Both the position numbers and the translations under genes were made by a program. A stretch of 64,000 nucleotides of DNA from Dyadobacter sp. Leaf189 (GTDB lineage: Bacteria; Bacteroidota; Bacteroidia; Cytophagales; Spirosomataceae), in assembly GCF_001424405.1 (NCBI RefSeq), contig NZ_LMPS01000004.1:306537-370536 (forward strand). Reading direction: 5' to 3'. Shown in pieces: positions 56,545-64,000 of this stretch. Numbering within the stretch: position 1 is the stretch's first letter; the number at the start of each line of letters is the position of its first letter. The notes below the pieces were generated by a model. The model worked only from the letters and a program-made list of their open reading frames with translations, was not told the DNA's origin and did no database searches.

Positions 56545-57543
56545 ATGAAACCAACCATCAGCAAGCGGCTCATATTCGACCATTTTGCAAACAGAACATC
56601 TCCCCTGCAGCGCACGGCCATTGAAAACTGGCTGACAGACAGGCATAACGAAGAACTTTACTATGAGTGGCTTGAAGAATGGGAACGAAACCATCTTCAA
56701 TACGACGCGCCAAGCGAGACTGCGCTGGAAAATTTTTTTTCAATTGTTGAACAAGAAGAACTTGCCTCTCCTGAGGAGCGCACCAGCTTCCGTGAGAAAC
56801 TGGCAAACTGGACGCATTACAATGCAGGGAAAATCGCCGCCGTAATAGCTATTGCATTAGGATTAGCCTGGTACAACCGGGACACGATCACCTATGTTTC
56901 CTACAAAACAGGCTATGGTGAGATTGAGATATTCGAGCTTAGCGACGGCAGCAAAGTAAAACTGAATGGGAACTCGGTATTAAAGCTTTCACGCTGGAAT
57001 TTTGGCGATAAAAAAAGGGAGGTATTCCTGAAAGGTGACGCAAGTTTTGAAGTGAAACATCTTAAAAATCACCAGAAATTTATCGTTAACACGCCCGAAA
57101 ACTTCGCCGTGGAGGTACTGGGCACCGAATTCACGATGTCGGCCCGGAAGTTTGGCTCCAAAGTGGTGCTGAAAAACGGGAAGGTTAAACTGCATTACAA
57201 GGAAGCCACGAATGAAAAAGAGCTCATTATGAAACCCGGCGATGTAGTGAAGCTCAAGAAAGACCGGCCAATGGAGAAAACCCGCACCGAAGCACCTGAG
57301 ACCTATTCGGAATGGGAAAACAAACGGTTCGTGTTTGACGAGACAACCCTGGAAGAGATGGGTTACCAGCTCCACGAAACGTACGGACTTGACGTGAAAT
57401 TCAGCAGCCAGACAATCGCCAACCGGCAGCTGATGGGATCATTTAAAGGCCGTACCATTGATGAATTTTTACAATCCATCGCGGAAGTACTCGACCTCTC
57501 GGTCACCCGCGAGAACAACAAAGTGCTTTTTACAGACCACTGA
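56545..57543 (+). CDS. FecR-family anti-sigma factor (locus 2)
   Basis: The 332 residues have a cytoplasmic helical N-terminus (LIFDHFANRTSPLQRTAIEN), one membrane helix (AGKIAAVIAIALGLAWYN, about 93-110), a FecR domain (LSDGSKVKLNGNSVLKLS, FLKGDASFEVKH, VEVLGTEFTM) and a DUF4974-like end (FDETTLEEMGYQLHETYG). It starts 1 bp after the sigma gene's stop, so the pair is translationally coupled. It is the membrane relay between SusC and the sigma factor. Confidence 0.93.
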   Translation: MKPTISKRLIFDHFANRTSPLQRTAIENWLTDRHNEELYYEWLEEWERNHLQYDAPSETALENFFSIVEQEELASPEERTSFREKLANWTHYNAGKIAAVIAIALGLAWYNRDTITYVSYKTGYGEIEIFELSDGSKVKLNGNSVLKLSRWNFGDKKREVFLKGDASFEVKHLKNHQKFIVNTPENFAVEVLGTEFTMSARKFGSKVVLKNGKVKLHYKEATNEKELIMKPGDVVKLKKDRPMEKTRTEAPETYSEWENKRFVFDETTLEEMGYQLHETYGLDVKFSSQTIANRQLMGSFKGRTIDEFLQSIAEVLDLSVTRENNKVLFTDH

Positions 57544-57550
57544 AGTACGG

Positions 57551-57575
57551 CGGCCGGTACCTGATCTTCCGGCCG
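57551..57575 (+). repeat. GC-rich inverted repeat in the fecR-susC gap (locus 2)
   Basis: CGGCCGG and CCGGCCG form a 7-bp stem with an 11-nt loop, 8 bp past the FecR stop. No U tract follows, so it is more likely a processing or mRNA-stability hairpin than a full terminator. Confidence 0.5.
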
Positions 57576-57613
57576 TCGCGAATACAAACTGTTCCTAAAC
57601 AACCCAACCCATT

Positions 57614-60600
57614 ATGTCCAGACTTTACTACCCGGCTACCATTTGGGGAGCTCTCCTCTTTCTTCATTTACTGATTTCAGTTCCGGCAGGTGCCCAGGCG
57701 CTGGCCGTTATCCAGACGAAACAAACCCGCTCCAATGCGCAGCACCAGGCAAAAACGCTGCTGTTGAGAGATGCGCTCAATGAGCTGAAACATCATTTCC
57801 GGATTGATATCCTCTTCGACGCACAGGCAACGAATGGTGTGCAGGTACCCAACTTCCGCATTAACAAACAATGGAATGTTGAAAAGAACCTGGATGAAAT
57901 GCTCTCGCCGCTGGGCCTCACCTATAAAAAGGTAAATAAAAGCTCTTACCTGATCGTCGACCGGAGCAGTGGTACCAATACTTTGGTCCCTGGAAAAATC
58001 AAAACCACAGGTCTTGAAAACCCGGCTGATTTGCAGAATGGATCAGGCAAGGCAGCTGCAAATGAGACACTCGCGTCAGCTGCGCCGGTTCAGAACCGTG
58101 CCGATGTGAGTATTTCGGGAAAGGTAACCGATGAGGCGGGCGAGCCTCTGCCGGGTGTGAGTGTGATGGTAAAAGGTACCCAGCAAGGTACCGCCACAGA
58201 TGCATCAGGAAATTACAGACTGACATTGAATGCATTGCCTGTGTCACTGGTGTTTTCCTTTGTTGGATATTTATCAAAAGAGATTGAAGTAACCTACCAG
58301 TCGAACCTATCTGTGAAGCTTGCTGCGGATACCAAGGCGCTTGAAGAAGTGGTGGTGGTGGGATATGGTACGGTCAAAAAAAGTGACCTGACCGGCGCAG
58401 TTTCGAAGATCGGGGAAGGAAATATCAAAGCCACCCCCATTGTATCGCTCGACCGCGCGATGCAGGGACGGGCAGCAGGCGTGCAGGTAGTAAGCAACTC
58501 GGCCCGGCCGGGCGGCAGCTCCACCATCCGTATCCGTGGCTCAGGTTCGGTGAATGCCAGCAACGACCCGCTGTACGTGGTCGACGGATTTCCTACCGAC
58601 AACCTCAACTCGATCAACCCAAACGACATCGAATCCATTGAAATCCTGAAAGATGCGTCTGCAACAGCCATTTACGGTTCCAGGGGATCCAATGGGGTAG
58701 TGATGGTCACGACCAAACATGGCAAGGCCGGAAAAACAGTAGTGAGCTATGAAGGATACTACGGGGTGCAATCGGTGCGCCGCAAAATACCTTTGTTAAG
58801 TGGACAGCAATTTGCAGAGTTTGTCAACGAAGCGCAGGTTAACAATGGAGGTAAACCCTATTTCGACGGCTCCAATGCCGACCGCCCATTACCTTCGGCG
58901 ATCGGCGAAGGAACAGACTGGCAGGACGCCATTCTTCAAAATGCCCCGATCCAGAATCACCAACTGGGCATTTCCGGCGGTTCGGAAAAATCAAGGTATG
59001 CGATCTCGTTCGGTTACTACGATCAGGACGGTATTATCAAGAATTCGGGTTTCAAGCGCTACACCTTACGCTCGAATATCGACTCGGACGTATCCTCGCG
59101 CATTAAAGTCGGCCTGACGTTTCAGGGCGCATATACCGAAAGCAACGATGCACAGACGGAACCTACCAACAACCTTGCTTACACCGGCGTGATCAGCGCA
59201 GCCATGAACTACTCGCCGACATTTAAAATGTACAACGAGGATGGCACGTACTACAAAAACCAGGGACAGCTGAATGGCCTCGGCGCCGACAACCCGCTGG
59301 CACTATTGAATGAGTTTACCAACAAAACCTCTGCGATCAGGTTGCTGGCCAACTCTTTTGTTGACATCAAGATCATGGACGGGTTGAATTTCAGGAGCAG
59401 CATCGGTGCCGACATTCTGGCCTCCCGGCTCAACTACTACGTCACCAGAAATGCACTCGTAGGCGCCAGCGTGCAGGGAAGCGCGGCAATCACCACCAGA
59501 CAGAGACTCAACTGGCTGAATGAGAATACATTAAACTACACCAAAAATTTTAACCCTAAAAATTCATTCAGCGCATTAGTCGGATATACGATCCAGGAGA
59601 TCAAAACGGAAGAAGCGGTAGCCAGGGCTAATACATTTTCCGACGACTTTGCTGAATACAACAATCTCGGCGCCGGATCTACCCTGATCGCTCCTTCGTC
59701 CACAGCCAGTGAATGGGCGCTCATCTCCTACCTGGCACGTGTAAACTACGGGTATGACGACCGTTTTTTGCTGACCCTGACTGGCCGCCGCGACGGTTCA
59801 TCCCGATTCGGACCTAACCGCAAGCAGGGCTTTTTCCCATCTGGCGCACTGGCCTGGAAGCTGCATAATGAAAGCTGGTTCAGTAACATCCCCTCGGTTA
59901 CCGAGGCGAAACTTCGTACCAGCTACGGACTATCGGGAAACCAGGAGATCGGGAATTACAGATATCTGGCCAACATCAGCGCTTCGCCTTACGTGATCGG
60001 CGGCGTGCTCAACACAGGTTCGGCCACGGCCGGTATCGCCAATCCGGATTTGAGATGGGAGAAAAACGCACAATTCGACATCGGTCTGGATCTGGGATTG
60101 TTCCGTAACCGGATTACACTGTCAGCCGATTATTATTACAAAAAGACTTCGGACCTGCTTTTTGACGTCGGTGTACCCACTTCGTCCGGCTTTTCTACGA
60201 CACTGAAAAACATTGGCAGCGTACAGAATAAAGGTCTCGAACTGGCGCTCAATACCGTCAATATCGACAAAGGTGGTTTCAGATGGAGTTCGGAGTTCAA
60301 CATCACATTCAACCGCAACAAGATCCTGACCCTCGATGGTCGCCAGGAATTCCGGACCGGCTCTGATGCTACGATCTCCAATACATCCCAAAACCCCATC
60401 CTGCTCCGCGTGGGAACCGAGTTAGGCAACTACTACGGACTGGTCATGGACGGCATTTTCCAGAACCAGTCGGAAGTAGACAATTCGGCACAGAAAACCG
60501 CCAAGCCTGGTGACATCCGCTACCTGGACCGTGACGGCAACGGCGCGATCAACGACAATGACCGGGATATCCTGGGCAGCGCCAATCCTGATTTTTTCGG

Positions 60601-61081
60601 GGGGATCAACAACACGGTTTCTTACAAGGGTTTCGAGTTCAACATATTCGTTCAGGGCTCTTACGGCAATGAAATTCTGAACTATGGCTCATTCGATCAG
60701 CTGAATTTCACAGGTGGAAACAACCAGTCGACGGGCGTACTGGACCGCTGGACGCCTACCAACCCAAGCAACACCATTCCCCGAGCCAATGCGGCCGGCG
60801 GTTCGCGGTTGTTGTCGACCCTTCATGTGGAAGACGGTTCGTATCTGAGATTCAAGAACATTTCGCTGGGTTATAACCTGCCTCCGCAATGGCGCAGCAA
60901 GCTGCGGTCGCAGCAGGCTAAAATCTATGTAGCCGCGCAAAACCTTTTCACGCTGACCAAATACACCGGTTACGATCCTGAGGTAAACCGCTACGGAAGT
61001 TCCTCGCTGAGCCAGGGTATCGATTACGGCGGCTATCCTGCTTCCAAAACCATTCTCGTAGGACTGAACCTGACATTTTAA
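57614..61081 (+). CDS. SusC/RagA TonB-dependent outer-membrane transporter with STN domain (locus 2)
   Basis: The 1155 residues comprise a signal peptide (WGALLFLHLLISVPAGAQA), an STN domain (LRDALNELKHHFRIDILFDA), a carboxypeptidase-regulatory-like domain (GKVTDEAGEPLPGVSVMVKG), a TonB-box-like segment (LEEVVVVGYGTVKKSDLTGA), a plug (TIRIRGSGSVNASNDPLYVV, IEILKDASATAIYGSRGSN) and a barrel ending GLNLTF. It has the same domain plan as the locus 1 SusC but is diverged throughout. It imports an unknown glycan- or peptide-derived ligand and reports binding to FecR. Confidence 0.95.
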   Translation: MSRLYYPATIWGALLFLHLLISVPAGAQALAVIQTKQTRSNAQHQAKTLLLRDALNELKHHFRIDILFDAQATNGVQVPNFRINKQWNVEKNLDEMLSPLGLTYKKVNKSSYLIVDRSSGTNTLVPGKIKTTGLENPADLQNGSGKAAANETLASAAPVQNRADVSISGKVTDEAGEPLPGVSVMVKGTQQGTATDASGNYRLTLNALPVSLVFSFVGYLSKEIEVTYQSNLSVKLAADTKALEEVVVVGYGTVKKSDLTGAVSKIGEGNIKATPIVSLDRAMQGRAAGVQVVSNSARPGGSSTIRIRGSGSVNASNDPLYVVDGFPTDNLNSINPNDIESIEILKDASATAIYGSRGSNGVVMVTTKHGKAGKTVVSYEGYYGVQSVRRKIPLLSGQQFAEFVNEAQVNNGGKPYFDGSNADRPLPSAIGEGTDWQDAILQNAPIQNHQLGISGGSEKSRYAISFGYYDQDGIIKNSGFKRYTLRSNIDSDVSSRIKVGLTFQGAYTESNDAQTEPTNNLAYTGVISAAMNYSPTFKMYNEDGTYYKNQGQLNGLGADNPLALLNEFTNKTSAIRLLANSFVDIKIMDGLNFRSSIGADILASRLNYYVTRNALVGASVQGSAAITTRQRLNWLNENTLNYTKNFNPKNSFSALVGYTIQEIKTEEAVARANTFSDDFAEYNNLGAGSTLIAPSSTASEWALISYLARVNYGYDDRFLLTLTGRRDGSSRFGPNRKQGFFPSGALAWKLHNESWFSNIPSVTEAKLRTSYGLSGNQEIGNYRYLANISASPYVIGGVLNTGSATAGIANPDLRWEKNAQFDIGLDLGLFRNRITLSADYYYKKTSDLLFDVGVPTSSGFSTTLKNIGSVQNKGLELALNTVNIDKGGFRWSSEFNITFNRNKILTLDGRQEFRTGSDATISNTSQNPILLRVGTELGNYYGLVMDGIFQNQSEVDNSAQKTAKPGDIRYLDRDGNGAINDNDRDILGSANPDFFGGINNTVSYKGFEFNIFVQGSYGNEILNYGSFDQLNFTGGNNQSTGVLDRWTPTNPSNTIPRANAAGGSRLLSTLHVEDGSYLRFKNISLGYNLPPQWRSKLRSQQAKIYVAAQNLFTLTKYTGYDPEVNRYGSSSLSQGIDYGGYPASKTILVGLNLTF

Positions 61082-61093
61082 AATATAAAATCC

Positions 61094-62536
61094 ATGAAAC
61101 GTTACCTTATATATCTGCTTCCGGCCCTGCTGACCATGTCCTGCGAAAGCAAGCTCGACCTTACGCCCGTCACCAACCTGACAAACGCTACCTATTATAA
61201 AACCGCCGAAGACGCGAAAGCTGCGCTCGGCGCCTGCTACGCCGCCATCGGAAACCTTGACCCATTTGCCGATCTGGTGACGACCGACGATGCGATCCCG
61301 TTCCTGACAGGTGCCGCCGACCGGCCGCAGCTCTGGCGTTACGAGATCACCACAGCCAACTCATTCATAGCCCAGTATGCCGGTGGTTTCCGGGGAATTA
61401 ACCGGTCCAACATTGTGATCGACAGGCTGCCAGGCATTACCATGGACGAAGCATTGAAAACCCGTTACATTGCCGAAGCGCGTTTCCTGCGGGCATTGCA
61501 TTATTTCAACCTGGTAAGATGGTATGGCGGCGTGCCGATCGTGACGTCCGAAACTGCTTCGCTGGAAGGCCTGGAAGTGGAAAAAGCTTCGGTGGAAGAA
61601 GTTTATAAATTGATTATTGATGACCTCACTGCCGCTGAAAGTGTGCTGCCAGCCACCTATCCGGCCAGCGACGTGGGCCGGGCTACAAAAGGTGCTGCCA
61701 TGGGGATTCTTGCCAAAGTGTATATTACGATGGCAGGTACCAACCGCCAGTCTCCCTACTGGGCGCAGGCAGTTGCCAAGCTCAAACAGGTGATCGATTC
61801 CGGGGTTTATGACCTTTATGCCAACTTTGCTGACGCATTTGCGCTTACAGCCAGAGGTGGGAAAGAAAATGTGTTTGAAGTTCAATACCTGACGGATGTC
61901 CGCGGCCATGGTCAGGGAAGAGGTTATGGCGTGCGGGGTGCCCTCATTTACCCGAGCGGCGGAAGTGGGATTGCGCGGCCTACCAAGAGTTTGTTTGATC
62001 TCTATTCAGCCGAGGACGCCAGAAAACCGGTTACTTTTCTGACCTCCTATACCTACAATGGAACTACTACCCAGCTGTCCATCACCGATCCGGACTTTAC
62101 CAAGGCAGTTTCCTTTCAAAAATTATGGGATAAAACGGCGAAAACGAGCGGCGGCGAAGGAACCAGCATTCCCATTCTCCGCTACTCCGACTTACTGCTG
62201 CTTTATGCAGAAGCATTGAATGAAGTGAACAACGGACCTACTGCCGAAGCTTATGCCGCATTGAACAAAGTACGGACAAGAGCCAAACTTGCGGCATTAA
62301 CCGGCCTGACCTACCAGTCATTCAAAGAAGCTGTCTGGCTGGAACGACGCCTGGAACTGACCTTTGAAAACCACCGTCGCTTTGATCTGCTGCGGACCGG
62401 CAAACTGATCGATGCCGTGAAAGCCGAAACAACCTTCAACCGGAACCCGAAAATCCAGCCATTCCACGTACTCTTCCCATTCCCGCAATCCGACACGGAT
62501 GCCAATCCGAAACTGAAACAAAATGAAGGTTATTAA
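61094..62536 (+). CDS. SusD/RagB-family nutrient-binding lipoprotein (locus 2)
   Basis: The 480 residues have a lipoprotein signal (LIYLLPALLTMSC) and the SusD layout: LTPVTNLTNATYYKTAEDAK, AEARFLRALHYFNLVRWYGG, then YSDLLLLYAEALNEVNNG and RRLELTFENHRRFDLLRTGK. It starts 12 bp after susC. It forms the substrate-capturing lid over SusC on the cell surface. Confidence 0.95.
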   Translation: MKRYLIYLLPALLTMSCESKLDLTPVTNLTNATYYKTAEDAKAALGACYAAIGNLDPFADLVTTDDAIPFLTGAADRPQLWRYEITTANSFIAQYAGGFRGINRSNIVIDRLPGITMDEALKTRYIAEARFLRALHYFNLVRWYGGVPIVTSETASLEGLEVEKASVEEVYKLIIDDLTAAESVLPATYPASDVGRATKGAAMGILAKVYITMAGTNRQSPYWAQAVAKLKQVIDSGVYDLYANFADAFALTARGGKENVFEVQYLTDVRGHGQGRGYGVRGALIYPSGGSGIARPTKSLFDLYSAEDARKPVTFLTSYTYNGTTTQLSITDPDFTKAVSFQKLWDKTAKTSGGEGTSIPILRYSDLLLLYAEALNEVNNGPTAEAYAALNKVRTRAKLAALTGLTYQSFKEAVWLERRLELTFENHRRFDLLRTGKLIDAVKAETTFNRNPKIQPFHVLFPFPQSDTDANPKLKQNEGY

Positions 62537-62557
62537 GCTGATCTCACCAAAACATTT

Positions 62558-63853
62558 ATGAAAAACTGTTGGATAACCATATGGATATGCGCGCTGGCAG
62601 CTGCGTTTTCGGGAATGATTTTTCCGAAAACAAACACCCTCGGCGGCGCGGCCGACATTCCGATCCGGAAAATCGCTTCGGGCAAGATCATCCACCGTTT
62701 CCACGACACCTCGCCCATTAGTCCGTCGGGCAAATACATTGCCTTGTTCCGCATCCCTTTCGAGGACCATTATCCCGAAGCAGGTGACGTCGGCGAGGTG
62801 GTATTGATAGACATGGCGACTGGCAAGGAAACTGTCATCGAACGTTCTTTTGGCTGGGAAATGCAGGTCGGCGCAAATGTGCAGTGGGGCGCAACCGATC
62901 ACGAATTGTTTTACAATCAGGTAGATACCAGCACCTGGAAAGCTTATACCATCCTGCATGACCCGATCCGCAAAACATCCCGGAAATGGGAAGGTGCCAC
63001 ATTCATGGTAACACCGGATGGAAAACAGGCAGCAAGCCACAATATGATCAATTCGGTAAACGCACAGTCGGGATACGGGGTGATTTTGCCTGAAAAATTC
63101 CGCCGCAAAAATTCGGGCGTAGTAAATAACGACGGCCTCTTTGTAACGGATGTAAAAACAGGCAAAACGAAAATGATCGCGTCCATTAAACACATTTTTG
63201 ACGAGGCAAAACCAAAGGTCGGAATTGATGATCCGGACAACTATGAGATCTACACGTTCAAAGCGATGTGGAATGCACAGGGTACCCGGCTGATGACCTG
63301 CCTGATCATCAAACCAAAAACAGGAGGACCGAGAAAAGTGGCGCTCATCACCATTAAGCCCGACGGCAGCGACATCCGCACGGCCGTTACCACGAAACAA
63401 TATGCCAAAGGCGGACACCACATGGCGTGGATGCCAGACGGCGACCATTTCTCCATGAACCTGGAAGTGGACAGCACGAAAAACGGTCTCGAACTGATTA
63501 CCGCGAAGTACGACGGCTCCGAGCTGAAAACCGTATTCTCTCCGGGATCCGGCCACCCCAGTTTTCATCCGAAAGGCCTGCCGCTGATCATTACCGACTC
63601 GTATAACCACGAAAAAAGTGTTGCAAAAGGAGACGGGATCGTGCCGATCCGACTGATGAACACGAAAACCGGCAAGGAGATCCTTCTTGCTCATGTGAAG
63701 GTTCCCAAAGTGGAAGACAATTCCTTCCGGATGGATGCCCACCCTACCTGGGACCGCACCGGCCGATATGTGATTTTTAATGGGTACGACGACGACAACC
63801 GGGGCGTGTACATAGCTGACCTGAAAAAGACAATTGAAGAACTGAAACCTTAA
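62558..63853 (+). CDS. Exported TolB-like/oligogalacturonate-lyase-like propeller protein
   Basis: The 431 residues have a signal segment (WITIWICALAAAFSGMIF). WD40-like/TolB-type blades follow: DTSPISPSGKYIALFRIPFE, ATFMVTPDGKQAASHNMI, FKAMWNAQGTRLMTCLIIK, HHMAWMPDGDHFSMNL, HPTWDRTGRYVIFNGYDDD. Members of this shape include oligogalacturonate lyases, but the catalytic residues cannot be confirmed here. It follows susD by 21 bp and is likely the locus's own processing or binding protein. Confidence 0.8.
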   Translation: MKNCWITIWICALAAAFSGMIFPKTNTLGGAADIPIRKIASGKIIHRFHDTSPISPSGKYIALFRIPFEDHYPEAGDVGEVVLIDMATGKETVIERSFGWEMQVGANVQWGATDHELFYNQVDTSTWKAYTILHDPIRKTSRKWEGATFMVTPDGKQAASHNMINSVNAQSGYGVILPEKFRRKNSGVVNNDGLFVTDVKTGKTKMIASIKHIFDEAKPKVGIDDPDNYEIYTFKAMWNAQGTRLMTCLIIKPKTGGPRKVALITIKPDGSDIRTAVTTKQYAKGGHHMAWMPDGDHFSMNLEVDSTKNGLELITAKYDGSELKTVFSPGSGHPSFHPKGLPLIITDSYNHEKSVAKGDGIVPIRLMNTKTGKEILLAHVKVPKVEDNSFRMDAHPTWDRTGRYVIFNGYDDDNRGVYIADLKKTIEELKP

Positions 63854-63886
63854 CCACTTGTCCCTGACAAGTTAAAAACCTTTATA

Positions 63887-64000
63887 ATGGACAGGCGTAA
63901 ATTTCTAAATCTGACATTACCCGCCACCGGCGCCGTATTCCTGACCAGCTCGTTGCTCAGCGAGCAGGCAATGGCCGAGATCGGGCGGCAGTTCGATGGC
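63887..64000 (+). CDS. Start of a Tat-signal-bearing protein (3' partial)
   Basis: An ATG at 63887 opens a frame that runs to the window edge (38 codons). MDRRKFLNLTLPATGAVFLT carries the RRxFL Tat motif and a hydrophobic stretch, then LLSEQAMAEIG. DUF1501-type or other Tat-exported enzymes start this way, but the family cannot be fixed from 38 residues. It is 33 bp after the propeller gene, so it is probably the next gene of the SusCD locus 2 operon. Confidence 0.7.
   Translation, partial: MDRRKFLNLTLPATGAVFLTSSLLSEQAMAEIGRQFDG

Noticed and set aside
62318..63742. 474-codon open frame on the minus strand
   Set aside because: It lies opposite the SusD end and the TolB-like gene, which have clear signal peptides and motifs. 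Its own translation is rich in His, Arg and Cys with no domain.
63856..63872. 7-bp inverted repeat ACTTGTC/GACAAGT between two locus 2 genes
   Set aside because: It has no U tract and sits within a short intra-operon gap; it is too weak to call a terminator.

Overview
The window reads as chromosomal DNA of a Bacteroidota bacterium of the Cytophagales, most like Dyadobacter or a close relative (inference from gene content). Signs are two sigma/FecR/SusC/SusD nutrient-uptake loci, type 9 secretion (T9SS) C-terminal sorting domains, -7 boxes of the TAnnTTTG type, ATGA start/stop overlaps, LytTR and AraC regulators, and a Tet(X)-like monooxygenase. No tRNA, rRNA, phage, complete IS element or CRISPR array was seen.

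Layout. 1-9.6 kb: secreted T9SS proteins. These are a GEVED-repeat adhesin-like protein (5' cut off), a truncated beta-helix gene sandwiched between two copies of a terminator-bearing repeat, and a HEAT-like protein two bases upstream of a large metzincin/von Willebrand-A/IPT protein with five 88-residue repeats. 9.7-22.1 kb: the most unusual region. A five-gene minus-strand operon (StyA-type flavin monooxygenase, SAM methyltransferase, catalytically degenerate serine-hydrolase lipoprotein, LuxI/FeeM-like GNAT acyltransferase, Rv1355c-type ThiF/E1-like adenylating enzyme) lies divergent from a 1878-residue kinase/ATPase/GAF/histidine kinase/receiver protein. That protein is followed convergently by an HPt protein and an OmpR-type regulator. 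I read this as a candidate small-molecule signal or natural-product system with its own phosphorelay. 22.3-26.4 kb: Tet(X)-like monooxygenase divergent from an AraC regulator with direct-repeat operators, a second AraC gene and an alpha/beta hydrolase.

26.6-34.1 kb: sigma, FecR, SusC, SusD locus 1 (minus strand). 34.2-39 kb: serine hydrolase with TPR, a LytS/LytTR pair, and a GAF-PAS protein split by an in-frame TAG. 39-46.8 kb: two tandem, same-order sets of periplasmic molybdenum hydroxylases (2Fe-2S, FAD, molybdopterin subunits; YagTSR/PaoABC-like). 46.8-54.2 kb: a mosaic of REP-like palindromes, a cyclophilin-like lipoprotein, AraC genes, a GH78 rhamnosidase pseudogene with its catalytic core deleted, an EthD-like protein, a BNR propeller protein, another decayed gene, a nitrilase-family enzyme and a cupin. 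54.3-55.7 kb: NADP-type glutamate dehydrogenase. 55.9-64 kb: sigma, FecR, SusC, SusD locus 2 (plus strand), extended by a TolB-like propeller protein and the start of a Tat-exported protein cut by the window edge.

All functions come from motifs and recalled family patterns; no database search was run.
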